DNA of 64,000 bases from Candidatus Cardinium hertigii (lineage in GTDB: Bacteria; Bacteroidota; Bacteroidia; Cytophagales; Amoebophilaceae), in contig NZ_CP029619.1 of the NCBI RefSeq assembly GCF_003176915.1, forward strand, positions 992,001 through 1,056,000. Direction: 5' to 3'. The position numbers were made by a program, and so were the translations under genes. Below are positions 47,345 to 56,719 of this stretch, piece by piece (within the stretch, counting starts at the first letter, position 1; the number at the start of each line of letters is the position of its first letter). The notes below the pieces were generated by a model. The model was not told where the DNA came from and searched no databases. It saw only the letters and a program-made list of their open reading frames with translations.

Positions 47345-47597
47345 ATTATATTCTATTTTTTAGTTGTAAAGCGACAGCTTGTATAAGCGTAATACATGTT
47401 GTAAGATAATAGTTTTCTATAGAATGTAAGGGGAGTGTCTAAATGGTTTAGCCATTACAATGGCTGGCACGTTTGATGGACGATATGCGTTCTATTGGGT
47501 TGGCAAGATTCGCTTGATAGGGAAGAGGATATTTACAATACTTACTGACTGCTTGCTACAATGCATCAATGCTGTCTATAGTATTGCTGGTATTTCA

Positions 47598-48470
47598 TTA
47601 GGAATATTGCGTAATCTGCTTAATTTGTTCTGTAGATAATCCAGTTAGTGAGCTAATAGCTTCTATAGGGTAACCATGCTGAAGCATAGCCTTAGCTATA
47701 GAAAGGGCTTTTGCCATTTCTCCCTCTGCTTTACCTTCGTTTCTAGCTTTCTCTAGCGTATTCGCTTCTATCCTTAACCATTTCAAGCGATCTTCATAAG
47801 CCATTCTTTCCTCAGCAGTGAAGTTTATCGTATCTAAAACATGCAACGCCTTTTTTAAGCTGTTGCTATTTAACGGTTGGGGCAAATTATCTTTGTTGAG
47901 TAAGTCATGTCGGGTAAGAAAAGCTATCCAAATGTCTAACGAATTCTTTATTTTTTTTAATAATGTTTCCAGGTCTTCCTTTGGATCGTTACTGAACTTA
48001 ATCAGCTCTATGGTATGCAATTCCAGGTCAGTAAAGTAGGGCAGTCCACTCTCTTGTTCTCTGATATGGAATACATTATGATACTTATTGCTATCTGTTA
48101 TAGAAATAAAATTAAGGATATGAATTCCTATTGCTTTGTTTAAAGAGGAGTAAGTCTCAGAAGATTTTAATTGATCAGTATACAGCTTAGCCCAATAATA
48201 TAAAGCGCGTTTATCATAATCTGCCTCATCTGTAATTTGAATTTCTATATTAAACCTTTTCCCTGTTTCTCCTATGGCTTTCACATCTAGTATGGATAGT
48301 TTATCACTTCTAAAATTTTTTGGGTTATAGGGATTTAATAGGGTAAGATCTACCACTTGATCCTCCGGAGAAACAGTAGCATTTATTAATGCAATCAATA
48401 GATCCTTATTTTCTTCTACCCCAAAGATTTTTTTAAAGGCCAAATCTATTTTTGGCGTAATTTTTTCCAT
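47598..48470 (-). CDS. Rpn family PD-(D/E)XK nuclease/putative transposase, copy 5
   Basis: 290 aa with a single KAEG unit (47724-47735), the shortest copy. It is the promoter-proximal unit in reading direction, next to a truncated spacer (48471-48583). Core residues are intact. Confidence 0.85.
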   Translation of the reverse strand: MEKITPKIDLAFKKIFGVEENKDLLIALINATVSPEDQVVDLTLLNPYNPKNFRSDKLSILDVKAIGETGKRFNIEIQITDEADYDKRALYYWAKLYTDQLKSSETYSSLNKAIGIHILNFISITDSNKYHNVFHIREQESGLPYFTDLELHTIELIKFSNDPKEDLETLLKKIKNSLDIWIAFLTRHDLLNKDNLPQPLNSNSLKKALHVLDTINFTAEERMAYEDRLKWLRIEANTLEKARNEGKAEGEMAKALSIAKAMLQHGYPIEAISSLTGLSTEQIKQITQYS

Positions 48471-48715
48471 ATTATATTCTATTTTTTAGTTGTAAAGCGA
48501 CAGCTTGTATAAGCGTAATACATGTTGTAAGATAATAGTTTTCTATAGAATGTAAGGGGAGTGTCTAAATGGTTTAGCCATGCTAGCGGCCCACTACTTA
48601 GTAGTCCTTGAATTATTATGTATTTATTTATTAATCAATTATAAAAATTATAATATTCTATACAATAACCATATTGGGAAATATATAATATTGGTTATGA
48701 TTATTTTCAGTTTAA

Positions 48716-49085
48716 GTCATCTTGTCATTTTTCTTATTGTTAATAATCGAATAGAAAAAGCCGCTGCTGTTGAAGCATTAAAAAGAACAGGACAATTAAA
48801 ACTATTAATTTAAACGGAATCAATATTGGAGATGCAGCGCTGAAGACGTTAGCTGAAACAGTATAAAATAATACCACAATTACAACTATTAGCCTATAAT
48901 TCAATAATATTAAAGATTCAGGTGCCATAGTCTTAGCAAAAGCCTTGCTACAGCTGCTATGGCGTTAGCGGAAGCATTAAAACAAAGCAATACAATTACA
49001 GCTATCGATTTAGAAGGCAATTGTATTGGAAATTCAGGCGCCGCAGTGTTAGCTGGAGAATCAAGATTCAATTTGGAGATTTAGG
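48716..49085 (+). pseudogene. LRR gene remnant
   Basis: Fragments of the LRR family: NNRIEKAAAVEALKRTG near the start, then in other frames NGINIGDAALKTLAETV, NTTITTISL and LAEALKQSNTITAIDLEGN. At least two frameshifts and several stops. The upstream 234-bp open frame (48580-48813) joins unrelated hydrophobic sequence to the first LRR-family piece and is not a natural gene. Confidence 0.7.
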
Positions 49086-49148
49086 AGGAGGTTTAATGAT
49101 CTAATAGGTTTGGACTACAATTTTATAAATTGTAAATTGCTAAGACTA

Positions 49149-49655
<507 letters not shown>

Positions 49656-49805
49656 TTCTTTATTTATTTTATTCTGTGTATTATCCTTTTATGCATCATA
49701 AAAAGATCGGTAGGGAAAATGACTATTTTTTATTCCTTTGACTTGCCTACCGATAAGGAGGCTCTATCATGAAAAACGCTACTTTTTCCTTCCAAAAGGC
49801 AAAAC

Positions 49806-50118
49806 AATAAGTCAAGTCAATGTGATCCCTTTAACATGTAGAAGCAGCCATATGTGAAGGACATAAAGTGTTGCTGTTTTATTTATTACTTATGCTGGTA
49901 AATAAGCCTTTTGTCTTGGCAAATTTCTTTATTTGCTTGCGTAAAACCCGCTATAGCTAATTGGTGTGCATTATGTTTTTAGCTGAATTAGGCCTTAGCT
50001 GCATATACTCTGCTGCCTGATTTCAGTGCTACTTTATCCAACAAAACTGGTAAATGACTAGATGCTTTTGTGGTACTGACTGCTAGAACCAAACCTGCTT
50101 TATTTTCCACAATAAGGG
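49806..50118 (-). pseudogene. IS5-family transposase remnant
   Basis: One continuous minus-strand frame with four in-frame stops reads ATLIVENKAGLVLAVSTTKA, then LLDKVALKSGSRVYAAKA, stop, KHNAHQLAIAGF and further. This parallels IS5 transposases (K.G.RVYADKGY...), with the catalytic Asp of YADK changed to Ala. Ends are missing. Confidence 0.65.
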
Positions 50119-50262
50119 TTGCTATGCTGTGCTATTTCTCTCTACTGATTATAAATACTGATTAGTAACAGTTTATATAACTAATTAATAAAAAATTAAA
50201 AGCAGCCACCATAGCTATACAGTGGCTGTTAGATATATTGTTCATTTTAAACCATATCTGGT

Positions 50263-51228
50263 TTATGATTTATGATACCCGCACTTACCGTAGTCTAACT
50301 CATCCAAAAGTTGTTCCAGACCTTCCTTCTCTTGTAGTGTCAATGCTTTATGATGCCGTATTGTAAACCTTAGCCTAGGCGTACAGTTCATTAGAAGAAC
50401 CTGTTGAGTTACCGTTAGTTGCGTATTCGGATGCTGCGCATGTATAAGCGTCATCCGAAGATCCATCTTTTCTTCTGGAGTTAGCACTTGCTTCTGCAGT
50501 TGTAGCTCCAGTTTCTTCATTTGCATAAGCACTACAAATTCCTGGGTACGTTGGTATTCTTCATGTGTTAGTCTTGGCTTTTTTAATAACTGTTCGTATT
50601 CCTGGTATTCCTGATGTTCCAGTAGTAGTTGCGCTTGTTGTAGCAACATAGATTGCGTACGCTCAGGGTACCCCTTCTGTTCCTGTTGTTGCAGTTCTTC
50701 CCTCATTTGCATAAGCGCTACAAATTGCAGGCGACGTTGATTTTCATCTTGTGTTAATCTTGGCTTTTTTAGTAACTGCTCGTATTCTTGGTATTCCTGA
50801 TGTTCCAGTAGTGGCTGCGCTTGTTGTAGCAACATAGATTGCGTACGCTCAGGGTACCCCTTCTGTTCCTGTTGTTGCAGTTCTTCCCTCATTTGCATAA
50901 GCGCTACAAATTGCAGGCGACGTTGATTTTCATCTTGTGTTAATCTTGGCTTTTTTAGTAACTGCTCGTATTCTTGGTATTCCTGATGTTCCAGTAGTGG
51001 CTGCGCTTGTTGTAGCAACATAAATTGTGTACGCTCAGGGTATCCCTTCTGTTCCTGTTGCTGCTGCTCTAAAAGTTGTTCCCTTTTTCGCTGATTATTA
51101 TAAACAGATTTAATCGATGGATCGGTATTAGGGTTGGTCTTAATATTTTCACAATCTTGTGCTAATGCTACTAGAGCGGAAAAAAACAATAAAGGTATAA
51201 TTTCTTTTTGGTATTTTTTGTTTTGCAT
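50263..51228 (-). CDS. Gln-rich secreted protein with three 62-aa repeats
   Basis: A 321-aa protein with a Sec signal related to the low-complexity family (MQNKKYQKEIIPLLFFSALV, then QDCENIK). The centre holds three copies of a 62-residue unit that starts EQKGYPERTQ, contains LLEHQEYQEYEQLLKKPRL and ends in ALMQMREELQQQ; the first two full units are nearly identical in DNA. Predicted all-helical and highly charged. The C-terminal part (LTPEEKMDLRMTLIHAQHPN onward) continues the same L.K.pRLT.eE style in degenerate form. No enzymatic motif. Likely exported or surface-exposed; function unknown. Confidence 0.65.
   Translation of the reverse strand: MQNKKYQKEIIPLLFFSALVALAQDCENIKTNPNTDPSIKSVYNNQRKREQLLEQQQQEQKGYPERTQFMLLQQAQPLLEHQEYQEYEQLLKKPRLTQDENQRRLQFVALMQMREELQQQEQKGYPERTQSMLLQQAQPLLEHQEYQEYEQLLKKPRLTQDENQRRLQFVALMQMREELQQQEQKGYPERTQSMLLQQAQLLLEHQEYQEYEQLLKKPRLTHEEYQRTQEFVVLMQMKKLELQLQKQVLTPEEKMDLRMTLIHAQHPNTQLTVTQQVLLMNCTPRLRFTIRHHKALTLQEKEGLEQLLDELDYGKCGYHKS
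50630..51001 (-). repeat. 186-bp tandem repeats in the Gln-rich gene
   Basis: Two nearly identical 186-bp units (50630-50815 and 50816-51001), plus a third partly diverged one at the upstream side, encode 62-aa helical units. Confidence 0.8.
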
Positions 51229-51920
51229 ATGGCTTCTTATGGTATTAAAGTTTGTTTGAATAATTATGTGTTTATACTGATTATGCTCCCTTGTAAATGT
51301 TAAGATACATACCTCCTTTAAGGATAAGGCAGTTTTAAGGAATTATTTTATATATTCCAAAGGGCTTGAGGGTACTCATGTATACTTGTTGTAATTTAAC
51401 AGTAGTCTACCACCGTATCATACATAATAGAAGCAAGAACGCAACTAGATTATTATACATATAATATACATATAATTTTTAAACGCCCCTGTACAAGGGG
51501 GAAATATTTTATTAAACCGTTAAAGGGACAACCGAAAAAAGAAAACCCACTAGAACCTGTTCGTTGACCTCAAGTGAAATATTGTTAGGAACCAATAGAA
51601 AGACTTCATTTTTAATGAGTAAATTAACCTATTATAACCTTTTGTATATACATTTAAAAATGTACCAACTGCAACACGCCTCTTTGCCTATTCCTATTTT
51701 ATATAGGAGAAACTTCCTTATTGGATAATAAACAATATAAAGAGTAACTTTCCCTGTAAGGCTAAAAATTTTATAAGGGTAATAACAACCTTTATTATTA
51801 TTAAAACAAAGGCATAACAAAAATGTCTCTGTTCGGCACTGTGGCGGTAAGCTGAATGAGCACAAAAATTATGCTTCAAGGCAACATAGCCTCATTAAAT
51901 AATAATAAATTATTCAGTTT
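51229..51920. other. Intergenic region upstream of the LRR genes
   Basis: About 690 bp between divergent genes. No coding region is supported. Its right part (51701-51780) is the conserved LRR upstream box listed separately. Confidence 0.45.
51701..51780 (+). promoter_or_regulatory. Conserved upstream box of the LRR genes
   Basis: A stretch with TTCCTTATTGGATAATAA, ATAAAGAGTAAC and GGCTAAAAATTTTATAAGG recurs upstream of the intact LRR genes at 54083-54170 and 55844-55931, and diverged before the pseudogene at 61607-61680. Conserved position suggests the promoter or leader of this family. It may simply be co-duplicated. Confidence 0.4.
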
Positions 51921-53204
51921 ATGCAAAACAATGCTAACAATAAAATAGCAATAAGCGTATTCCTATTAACCAGTGCAGTAGTTTCTTGTCGAATGAATAG
52001 GCAAGATATGGGTAATAAACAGCTCCCCAAGGAATTACTTTTCGAAATGACCCAATGTATAAAAAGAGATAGCATTGAAGAATTTTGGCGTTCCAATAGC
52101 GTAACGAAGACTTATGCAGAAAAAAAGTTTGAGAATTATATAAACTTGTTTAATCGTTATGAAAACTTGTTTAATAAGCTCGATACACTCGACGACGAAC
52201 ATGCAGACTTTCTTCTCACTATTGATGACCCAATACAAAAAGCCGCTGCTGTTAAAGCGTTAAAAAAAAATAAGACAATTACAACTATTAGCCTAACCCA
52301 GAATAGGATTGAAGATGCAGGTGCAACAGCATTAGCGGAAGCTTTAAAGGTTAATAAGACAATTACAACTATTGACCTCTTTTACAATGCTATTGAAGAT
52401 GCAGGTGCAGCAGCATTAGCGGAAGCTTTAAAGGTTAATAAGACAATTACAACTATTACACTAAGCTGTAATTCTATTGGAGATGCAGGTGCAACAGCAT
52501 TAGCGGAAGCTTTAAAGGTTAATAAGACAATTACAACTATTAACCTCTTTTACAATGCTATTGAATATGCAGGAGCAGCAGCATTAGCGGAAGCTTTAAA
52601 GGTTAATAAGACAATTACAACTATTAGCCTAACCCATAATAAGATTGAAGATGCAGGAGCAGCAGCATTAGCGGAAGCTTTAAAGGTTAATAAGACAATT
52701 ACAACTATTAGCCTAACCCATAATAAGATTGAAGATGCAGGTATAGCAGCATTAGCGGAAGCTTTAAAAGTTAATAAGACAATTACAGATATTAACCTAA
52801 ACTCTAATAGGATTGAAGATGCAGGTATAGCAGCATTAGCGGAAGCTTTAAAGGTTAATAAGACAATTACAACTATTAGCCTAACCCATAATAAGATTGG
52901 AAATGCAGGTACAGCAGCATTAGCGGAAGCTTTAAAGGTTAATAAGACAATTACATCTATTAGCCTAAGCTATAATACTATTGGAAATGCAGGTACAGCA
53001 GCATTAGCGGAAGCTTTAAAGGTTAATAAGACAATTACATCTATTTACCTACTGTACAATGGTATTGAAGATGCAGGAGCAGCAGCATTAGTGGAAGCTT
53101 TAAAGGTTAATAAGACAATTACAACTATTCATCTAATGTACAATGGTATTACAAAGAGAGGTGCAAGAACGTTCGCCAAAGTAGATGGCCGTATTTATTA
53201 TTAG
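51921..53204 (+). CDS. F-box-like / leucine-rich repeat lipoprotein
   Basis: A 427-aa protein. The leader ends in a lipobox-like SAVVSC (Cys23). Residues about 35-67 (LPKELLFEMTQCIKRDSIEE, then FWRSNSVTKTY) resemble an F-box. From about residue 112 on come eleven 28-aa LRRs of the ribonuclease-inhibitor/NLR-like type (NKTITTISLTHNKIEDAG, then AALAEALKV). F-box plus LRR is the layout of eukaryotic SCF substrate adaptors, and F-box proteins are known in Amoebophilus. A role as a host-directed adaptor is therefore plausible, but the F-box call rests on pattern only, and a lipoprotein leader is hard to reconcile with delivery to host cytosol. Confidence 0.7.
   Translation: MQNNANNKIAISVFLLTSAVVSCRMNRQDMGNKQLPKELLFEMTQCIKRDSIEEFWRSNSVTKTYAEKKFENYINLFNRYENLFNKLDTLDDEHADFLLTIDDPIQKAAAVKALKKNKTITTISLTQNRIEDAGATALAEALKVNKTITTIDLFYNAIEDAGAAALAEALKVNKTITTITLSCNSIGDAGATALAEALKVNKTITTINLFYNAIEYAGAAALAEALKVNKTITTISLTHNKIEDAGAAALAEALKVNKTITTISLTHNKIEDAGIAALAEALKVNKTITDINLNSNRIEDAGIAALAEALKVNKTITTISLTHNKIGNAGTAALAEALKVNKTITSISLSYNTIGNAGTAALAEALKVNKTITSIYLLYNGIEDAGAAALVEALKVNKTITTIHLMYNGITKRGARTFAKVDGRIYY
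52249..53155 (+). repeat. 84-bp tandem repeats encoding LRRs
   Basis: Eleven units of 84 bp with a nearly invariant GCATTAGCGGAAGCTTTAAA and AAGACAATTACA core, while the bases for the exposed LxxN face vary. This suggests ongoing expansion and exchange within the array, with variation at the putative binding surface. Confidence 0.9.
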
Positions 53205-54211
53205 ATATGGCTGCTTTATCTTTTTTTCTGTAAGCTGTAGGAGGGTACAGAGCTGTTGAAAGGTATAGGATTTGTCCGGGGCTTTTTTAAATTAAAGCCT
53301 GTAGGATTATTAGTGCAGTTTGTTTGGATGCTTCTTTGGCGTATTATGCATGATTTTAGTTATGGTTGTACCCTTAGGTATGAAAAAACAGACCCATATG
53401 CCAAGGTTGTTCCCTACTGGAACTAGGTGCCATAGCCCGGACTATATGCCAAATGTATATAAGCATCTAGCTTATATAAGTAGAATAGACCAACTATAAT
53501 TAACCTTGCAGGGTTAAAGATCTTACACAGAAATTCCACAGGGGACCCATTGTAATAAAGATAAATTATTCAAAAACCTCTTGTGCAAAACAATAGTAGC
53601 GAAATGATTACTATTAACCAGTTCAATAGCTTCTTTTTAAATGAACAGGCAAAATAGGGACGCTACGCTTCGGATGATCAACATGGCCTATTGTCCTATT
53701 TGGTTTTATACATCTCTTGTTATGCATAAGGAATTGCATCATAAATAAATTATAAGAAAAGCTTTTATGTTACCCCTTAGCGTCAAACGGCATGGCAGGC
53801 TTAGGGAGGGTGGTGCTGCTATTTTCTGCTGATAGTAAGCTTATGTCCATTAATGTAGCAATAATTTTATATGCGAACAAAGGTGTAGGCGTCAAGATTT
53901 AATCTTGCAGGCAGTAAAAATCTAACCCTCCTATACTTGTCAGTTAAGTTTAGTCTGTTAGTTATTGCTCTTACATATACGCGAAATGGGGTCGCTCACA
54001 ATTATAGTAGTGTAACCAGCTATTTAAATCCTGTTGTAAGTCATCCAGTTCTGTATAGATCTTTTTACGCATAGCTGTTTTTATATAGGAGTAGCTTCCT
54101 TATTGGATAATAAAAATATAAAGAGTAACTTTTTGCTTACTTTATAAGGCTAAAAATTTTATAAGGATAATGATAACCTTTATTAAAACATAATAATAAA
54201 TTATTCAGTTT
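53205..54211. repeat. Duplicated inter-LRR region with rnr 5' copy, copy 1
   Basis: No intact gene. 53210-53370 matches the first ~150 bp of rnr (41210-41364) with small deletions. 53380-53880 matches the region upstream of rnr, including an LRR leader relic at about 53580. A transposase fragment lies at 53971-54075. The whole stretch repeats at 54968-55972. Confidence 0.85.
53971..54075 (-). pseudogene. Integrase-core transposase C-terminal fragment (copy 1)
   Basis: Minus strand reads MRKKIYTELDDLQQDLNSWL, then HYYNCERPHFAYM and a stop; the YN.ERPH ending is typical of rve integrase-core transposases (IS3/IS481 type). Only about 34 residues remain. The same piece is present at 55732-55836. 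Confidence 0.6.
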
Positions 54212-54967
54212 ATGCAAAACAATGCTAACAATAAAATAGCAATAAGCGTATTCCTATTAACCAGTGCAGTAGTTTCTTGTCGAATGAATAGGCAAGATAT
54301 GGGTAAACACCTCCCCAATGAATTACTTTTCGAAATGACCCAATGTATAAAAAGAGATAGCATTGAAGAATTTTGGCGTTCCAATAGCGTAACGAAGACT
54401 TATGCAGAAGAAAATTTATATAAGTATTATAAAAACAGATTTAATGAGCGCGATACATTCTACTGCAAAGACGAATACTTTCTTATCGCTGTTAATGAAC
54501 CAATACTACGAGCTGCTGCTGTTAAAGCGTTTAAAGAAAATACGACAATGACAACTATTAAGGTATCCAACTTCGACGAATACTTCAGGAGGGGGAATCC
54601 AAGGATTATATCACCTTTTAGTTGGAATATGTTAGCTGAAATACTGAAAGAAAATAATACAGTTAGAACTATTAATCTAGGTGACGGTATTATTGCAGGT
54701 GGTCTAGCAACATTAGCGGAAGCTTTAAAGGTTAATAAGACAATTACAACTATTAAGCTAAATGGCACGTATATTAACAATGCAGATATAGCAGCATTAG
54801 TGGAAGCTTTAAAGGTTAATAAGACGATTACAACTATTGAGCTAGTTTGCGATAGAATGACAAATGGATATATAGCACGATTAGCGGAAGCAATACGAAA
54901 TAATACCACAATAACTATTTTCCCAAGCCCTTTTAGAATAATTAGATATGGCCGTATTTATTATTAG
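54212..54967 (+). CDS. F-box-like / LRR lipoprotein, short form B
   Basis: A 251-aa relative of the 51921 gene with the same leader (lipobox-like VVSC) and F-box-like segment (LPNELLFEMTQCIKRDSIEE). After a divergent middle (SNFDEYFRRGNPRI) it has only about four LRRs (LAEALKVNKTITTIKL and similar). It ends in RIIRYGRIYY, resembling the end of the long copy (DGRIYY). It is the first of two near-identical genes 1761 bp apart. Confidence 0.7.
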   Translation: MQNNANNKIAISVFLLTSAVVSCRMNRQDMGKHLPNELLFEMTQCIKRDSIEEFWRSNSVTKTYAEENLYKYYKNRFNERDTFYCKDEYFLIAVNEPILRAAAVKAFKENTTMTTIKVSNFDEYFRRGNPRIISPFSWNMLAEILKENNTVRTINLGDGIIAGGLATLAEALKVNKTITTIKLNGTYINNADIAALVEALKVNKTITTIELVCDRMTNGYIARLAEAIRNNTTITIFPSPFRIIRYGRIYY

Positions 54968-55972
54968 ATATGGCTGCTTTATCTTTTTTTCTGTAAGCTG
55001 TAGGAGGGTACAGAGCTGTTGAAAGGTATAGGATTTGTCCGGGGCTTTTTTAAATTAAAGCCTGTAGGATTATTAGTGCAGTTTGTTTGGATGCTTCTTT
55101 GGCGTATTATGCATGATTTTAGTTATGGTTGTACCCTTAGGTATGAAAAAACAGACCCATATGCCAAGGTTGTTCCCTACTGGAACTAGGTGCCATAGCC
55201 CGGACTATATGCCAAATGTATATAAGCATCTAGCTTATATAAGTAGAATAGACCAACTATAATTAACCTTGCAGGGTTAAAGATCTTACACAGAAATTCC
55301 ACAGGGGACCCATTGTAATAAATAAATTATTCAAAAACCTCTTGTGCAAAACAATAGTAGCGAAATGATTACTATTGACCAGTTCAATAGCTTCTTTTTA
55401 AATGAACAGGCAAAATAGGGACGCTACGCTTCGGATGATCAACATGGCCTATTGTCCTATTTGGTTTTATACATCTCTTGTTATGCATAAGGAATTGCAT
55501 CATAAATAAATTATAAGAAAAGCTTTTATGTTACCCCTTAGCGTCAAACGGCATGGCAGGCTTAGGGAGGGTGGTGCTGCTATTTTCTGCTGATAGTAAG
55601 CTTATGTCCATTAATGTAGCAATAATTTTATATGCGAACAAAGGTGTAGGCGTCAAGATTTAATCTTGCAGGCAGTAAAAATCTAACCCTCCTATACTTG
55701 TCAGTTAAGTTTAGTCTGTTAGTTATTGCTCTTACATATACGCGAAATGGGGTCGCTCACAATTATAGTAGTGTAACCAGCTATTTAAATCCTGTTGTAA
55801 GTCATCCAGTTCTGTATAGATCTTTTTACGCATAGCTGTTTTTATATAGGAGTAGCTTCCTTATTGGATAATAAAAATATAAAGAGTAACTTTTTGCTTA
55901 CTTTATAAGGCTAAAAATTTTATAAGGATAATGATAACCTTTATTAAAACATAATAATAAATTATTCAGTTT
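54968..55972. repeat. Duplicated inter-LRR region with rnr 5' copy, copy 2
   Basis: Nearly identical to 53205-54211, offset 1761 bp over most of its length and 1763 bp left of a 2-bp indel at about 53560/55320. Contains the same rnr-derived piece, LRR leader relic and transposase fragment (55732-55836). No intact gene. Confidence 0.88.
55732..55836 (-). pseudogene. Integrase-core transposase C-terminal fragment (copy 2)
   Basis: Second copy of the YNCERPH-containing fragment, at an offset of 1761 bp from copy 1. Shows that the insertion remnant was present before the tandem duplication. Confidence 0.6.
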
Positions 55973-56719
55973 ATGCAAAACAATGCTAACAATAAAATAG
56001 CAATAAGCGTATTCCTATTAACCAGTGCAGTAGTTTCTTGTCGAATGAATAGGCAAGATATGGGTAAACACCTCCCCAATGAATTACTTTTCGAAATGAC
56101 CCAATGTATAAAAAGAGATAGCATTGAAGAATTTTGGCGTTCCAATAGCGTAACGAAGACTTATGCAGAAGAAAAGTTATATAAGCTTTATAAAAACAGC
56201 TTTAATGAGCTCGATACATTCTACTGCAAAGACGAATACTTTCTTATCGCTGTTAATGAACCAATACTACGAGCTGCTGCTGTTAAAGCGTTTAAAGAAA
56301 ATACGACAATGACAACTATTAAGGTATCCGAATTCAGGAAGAGGAATCCAAGGATTATATCACCTTTTAGTTGGAATATGTTAGCTGAAATACTGAAAGA
56401 AAATAATACAGTTAGAACTATTAATCTAGGTGACGGTATTATTGCAGGTGGTCTAGCAACATTGGCGGAAGCTTTAAAGGTTAATAAGACAATTACAACT
56501 ATTAAGCTAAATGGCACGTATATTAACAATGCAGATATAGCAGCATTAGTGGAAGCTTTAAAGGTTAATAAGACGATTACAACTATTGAGCTAGTTTGCG
56601 ATGGAATGACAAATGGATATATAGCACGATTAGCGGAAGCAATACGAAATAATACCACAATAACTATTTTCCCAAGCCCTTTTAGAATAATTAGATATGG
56701 CCGTTCTATACACATTTAA
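55973..56719 (+). CDS. F-box-like / LRR lipoprotein, short form C
   Basis: A 248-aa near-duplicate of the 54212 gene. It differs by a 9-bp deletion in the middle (FRKRNPRI in place of FDEYFRRGNPRI) and a few substitutions. The last codons differ (YGRSIHI) because the duplication ends there, and the stop lies inside the end of the convergent gene at 56716, giving a 4-bp overlap. Confidence 0.7.
   Translation: MQNNANNKIAISVFLLTSAVVSCRMNRQDMGKHLPNELLFEMTQCIKRDSIEEFWRSNSVTKTYAEEKLYKLYKNSFNELDTFYCKDEYFLIAVNEPILRAAAVKAFKENTTMTTIKVSEFRKRNPRIISPFSWNMLAEILKENNTVRTINLGDGIIAGGLATLAEALKVNKTITTIKLNGTYINNADIAALVEALKVNKTITTIELVCDGMTNGYIARLAEAIRNNTTITIFPSPFRIIRYGRSIHI

Larger units (their letters stand above)
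42924..48583 (-). repeat. Five-unit tandem array of PDDEXK_2 genes
   Basis: Five head-to-tail units of about 1.15-1.19 kb, each a gene plus a roughly 250-bp spacer. Spacers are also near-identical and contain AGCCATT(G/A)CAATGGCT, a short palindrome. Differences between units are scattered and mosaic (KEDLE or KENLE, AKALS or AKAFS), typical for gene conversion. The array stops abruptly at about 48583, where the fifth spacer is cut short. Confidence 0.92.

Noticed and set aside
42924-48583. Possible CRISPR or phage-type repeat array
   Set aside because: Units are 1.15-1.19 kb genes with conserved spacers, not short repeats with unique spacers.
48580-48813. 77-aa hydrophobic membrane protein
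   Set aside because: Its last 25 residues are an LRR-family relic; the first part is AT-rich sequence giving Leu/Ile/Tyr by composition.
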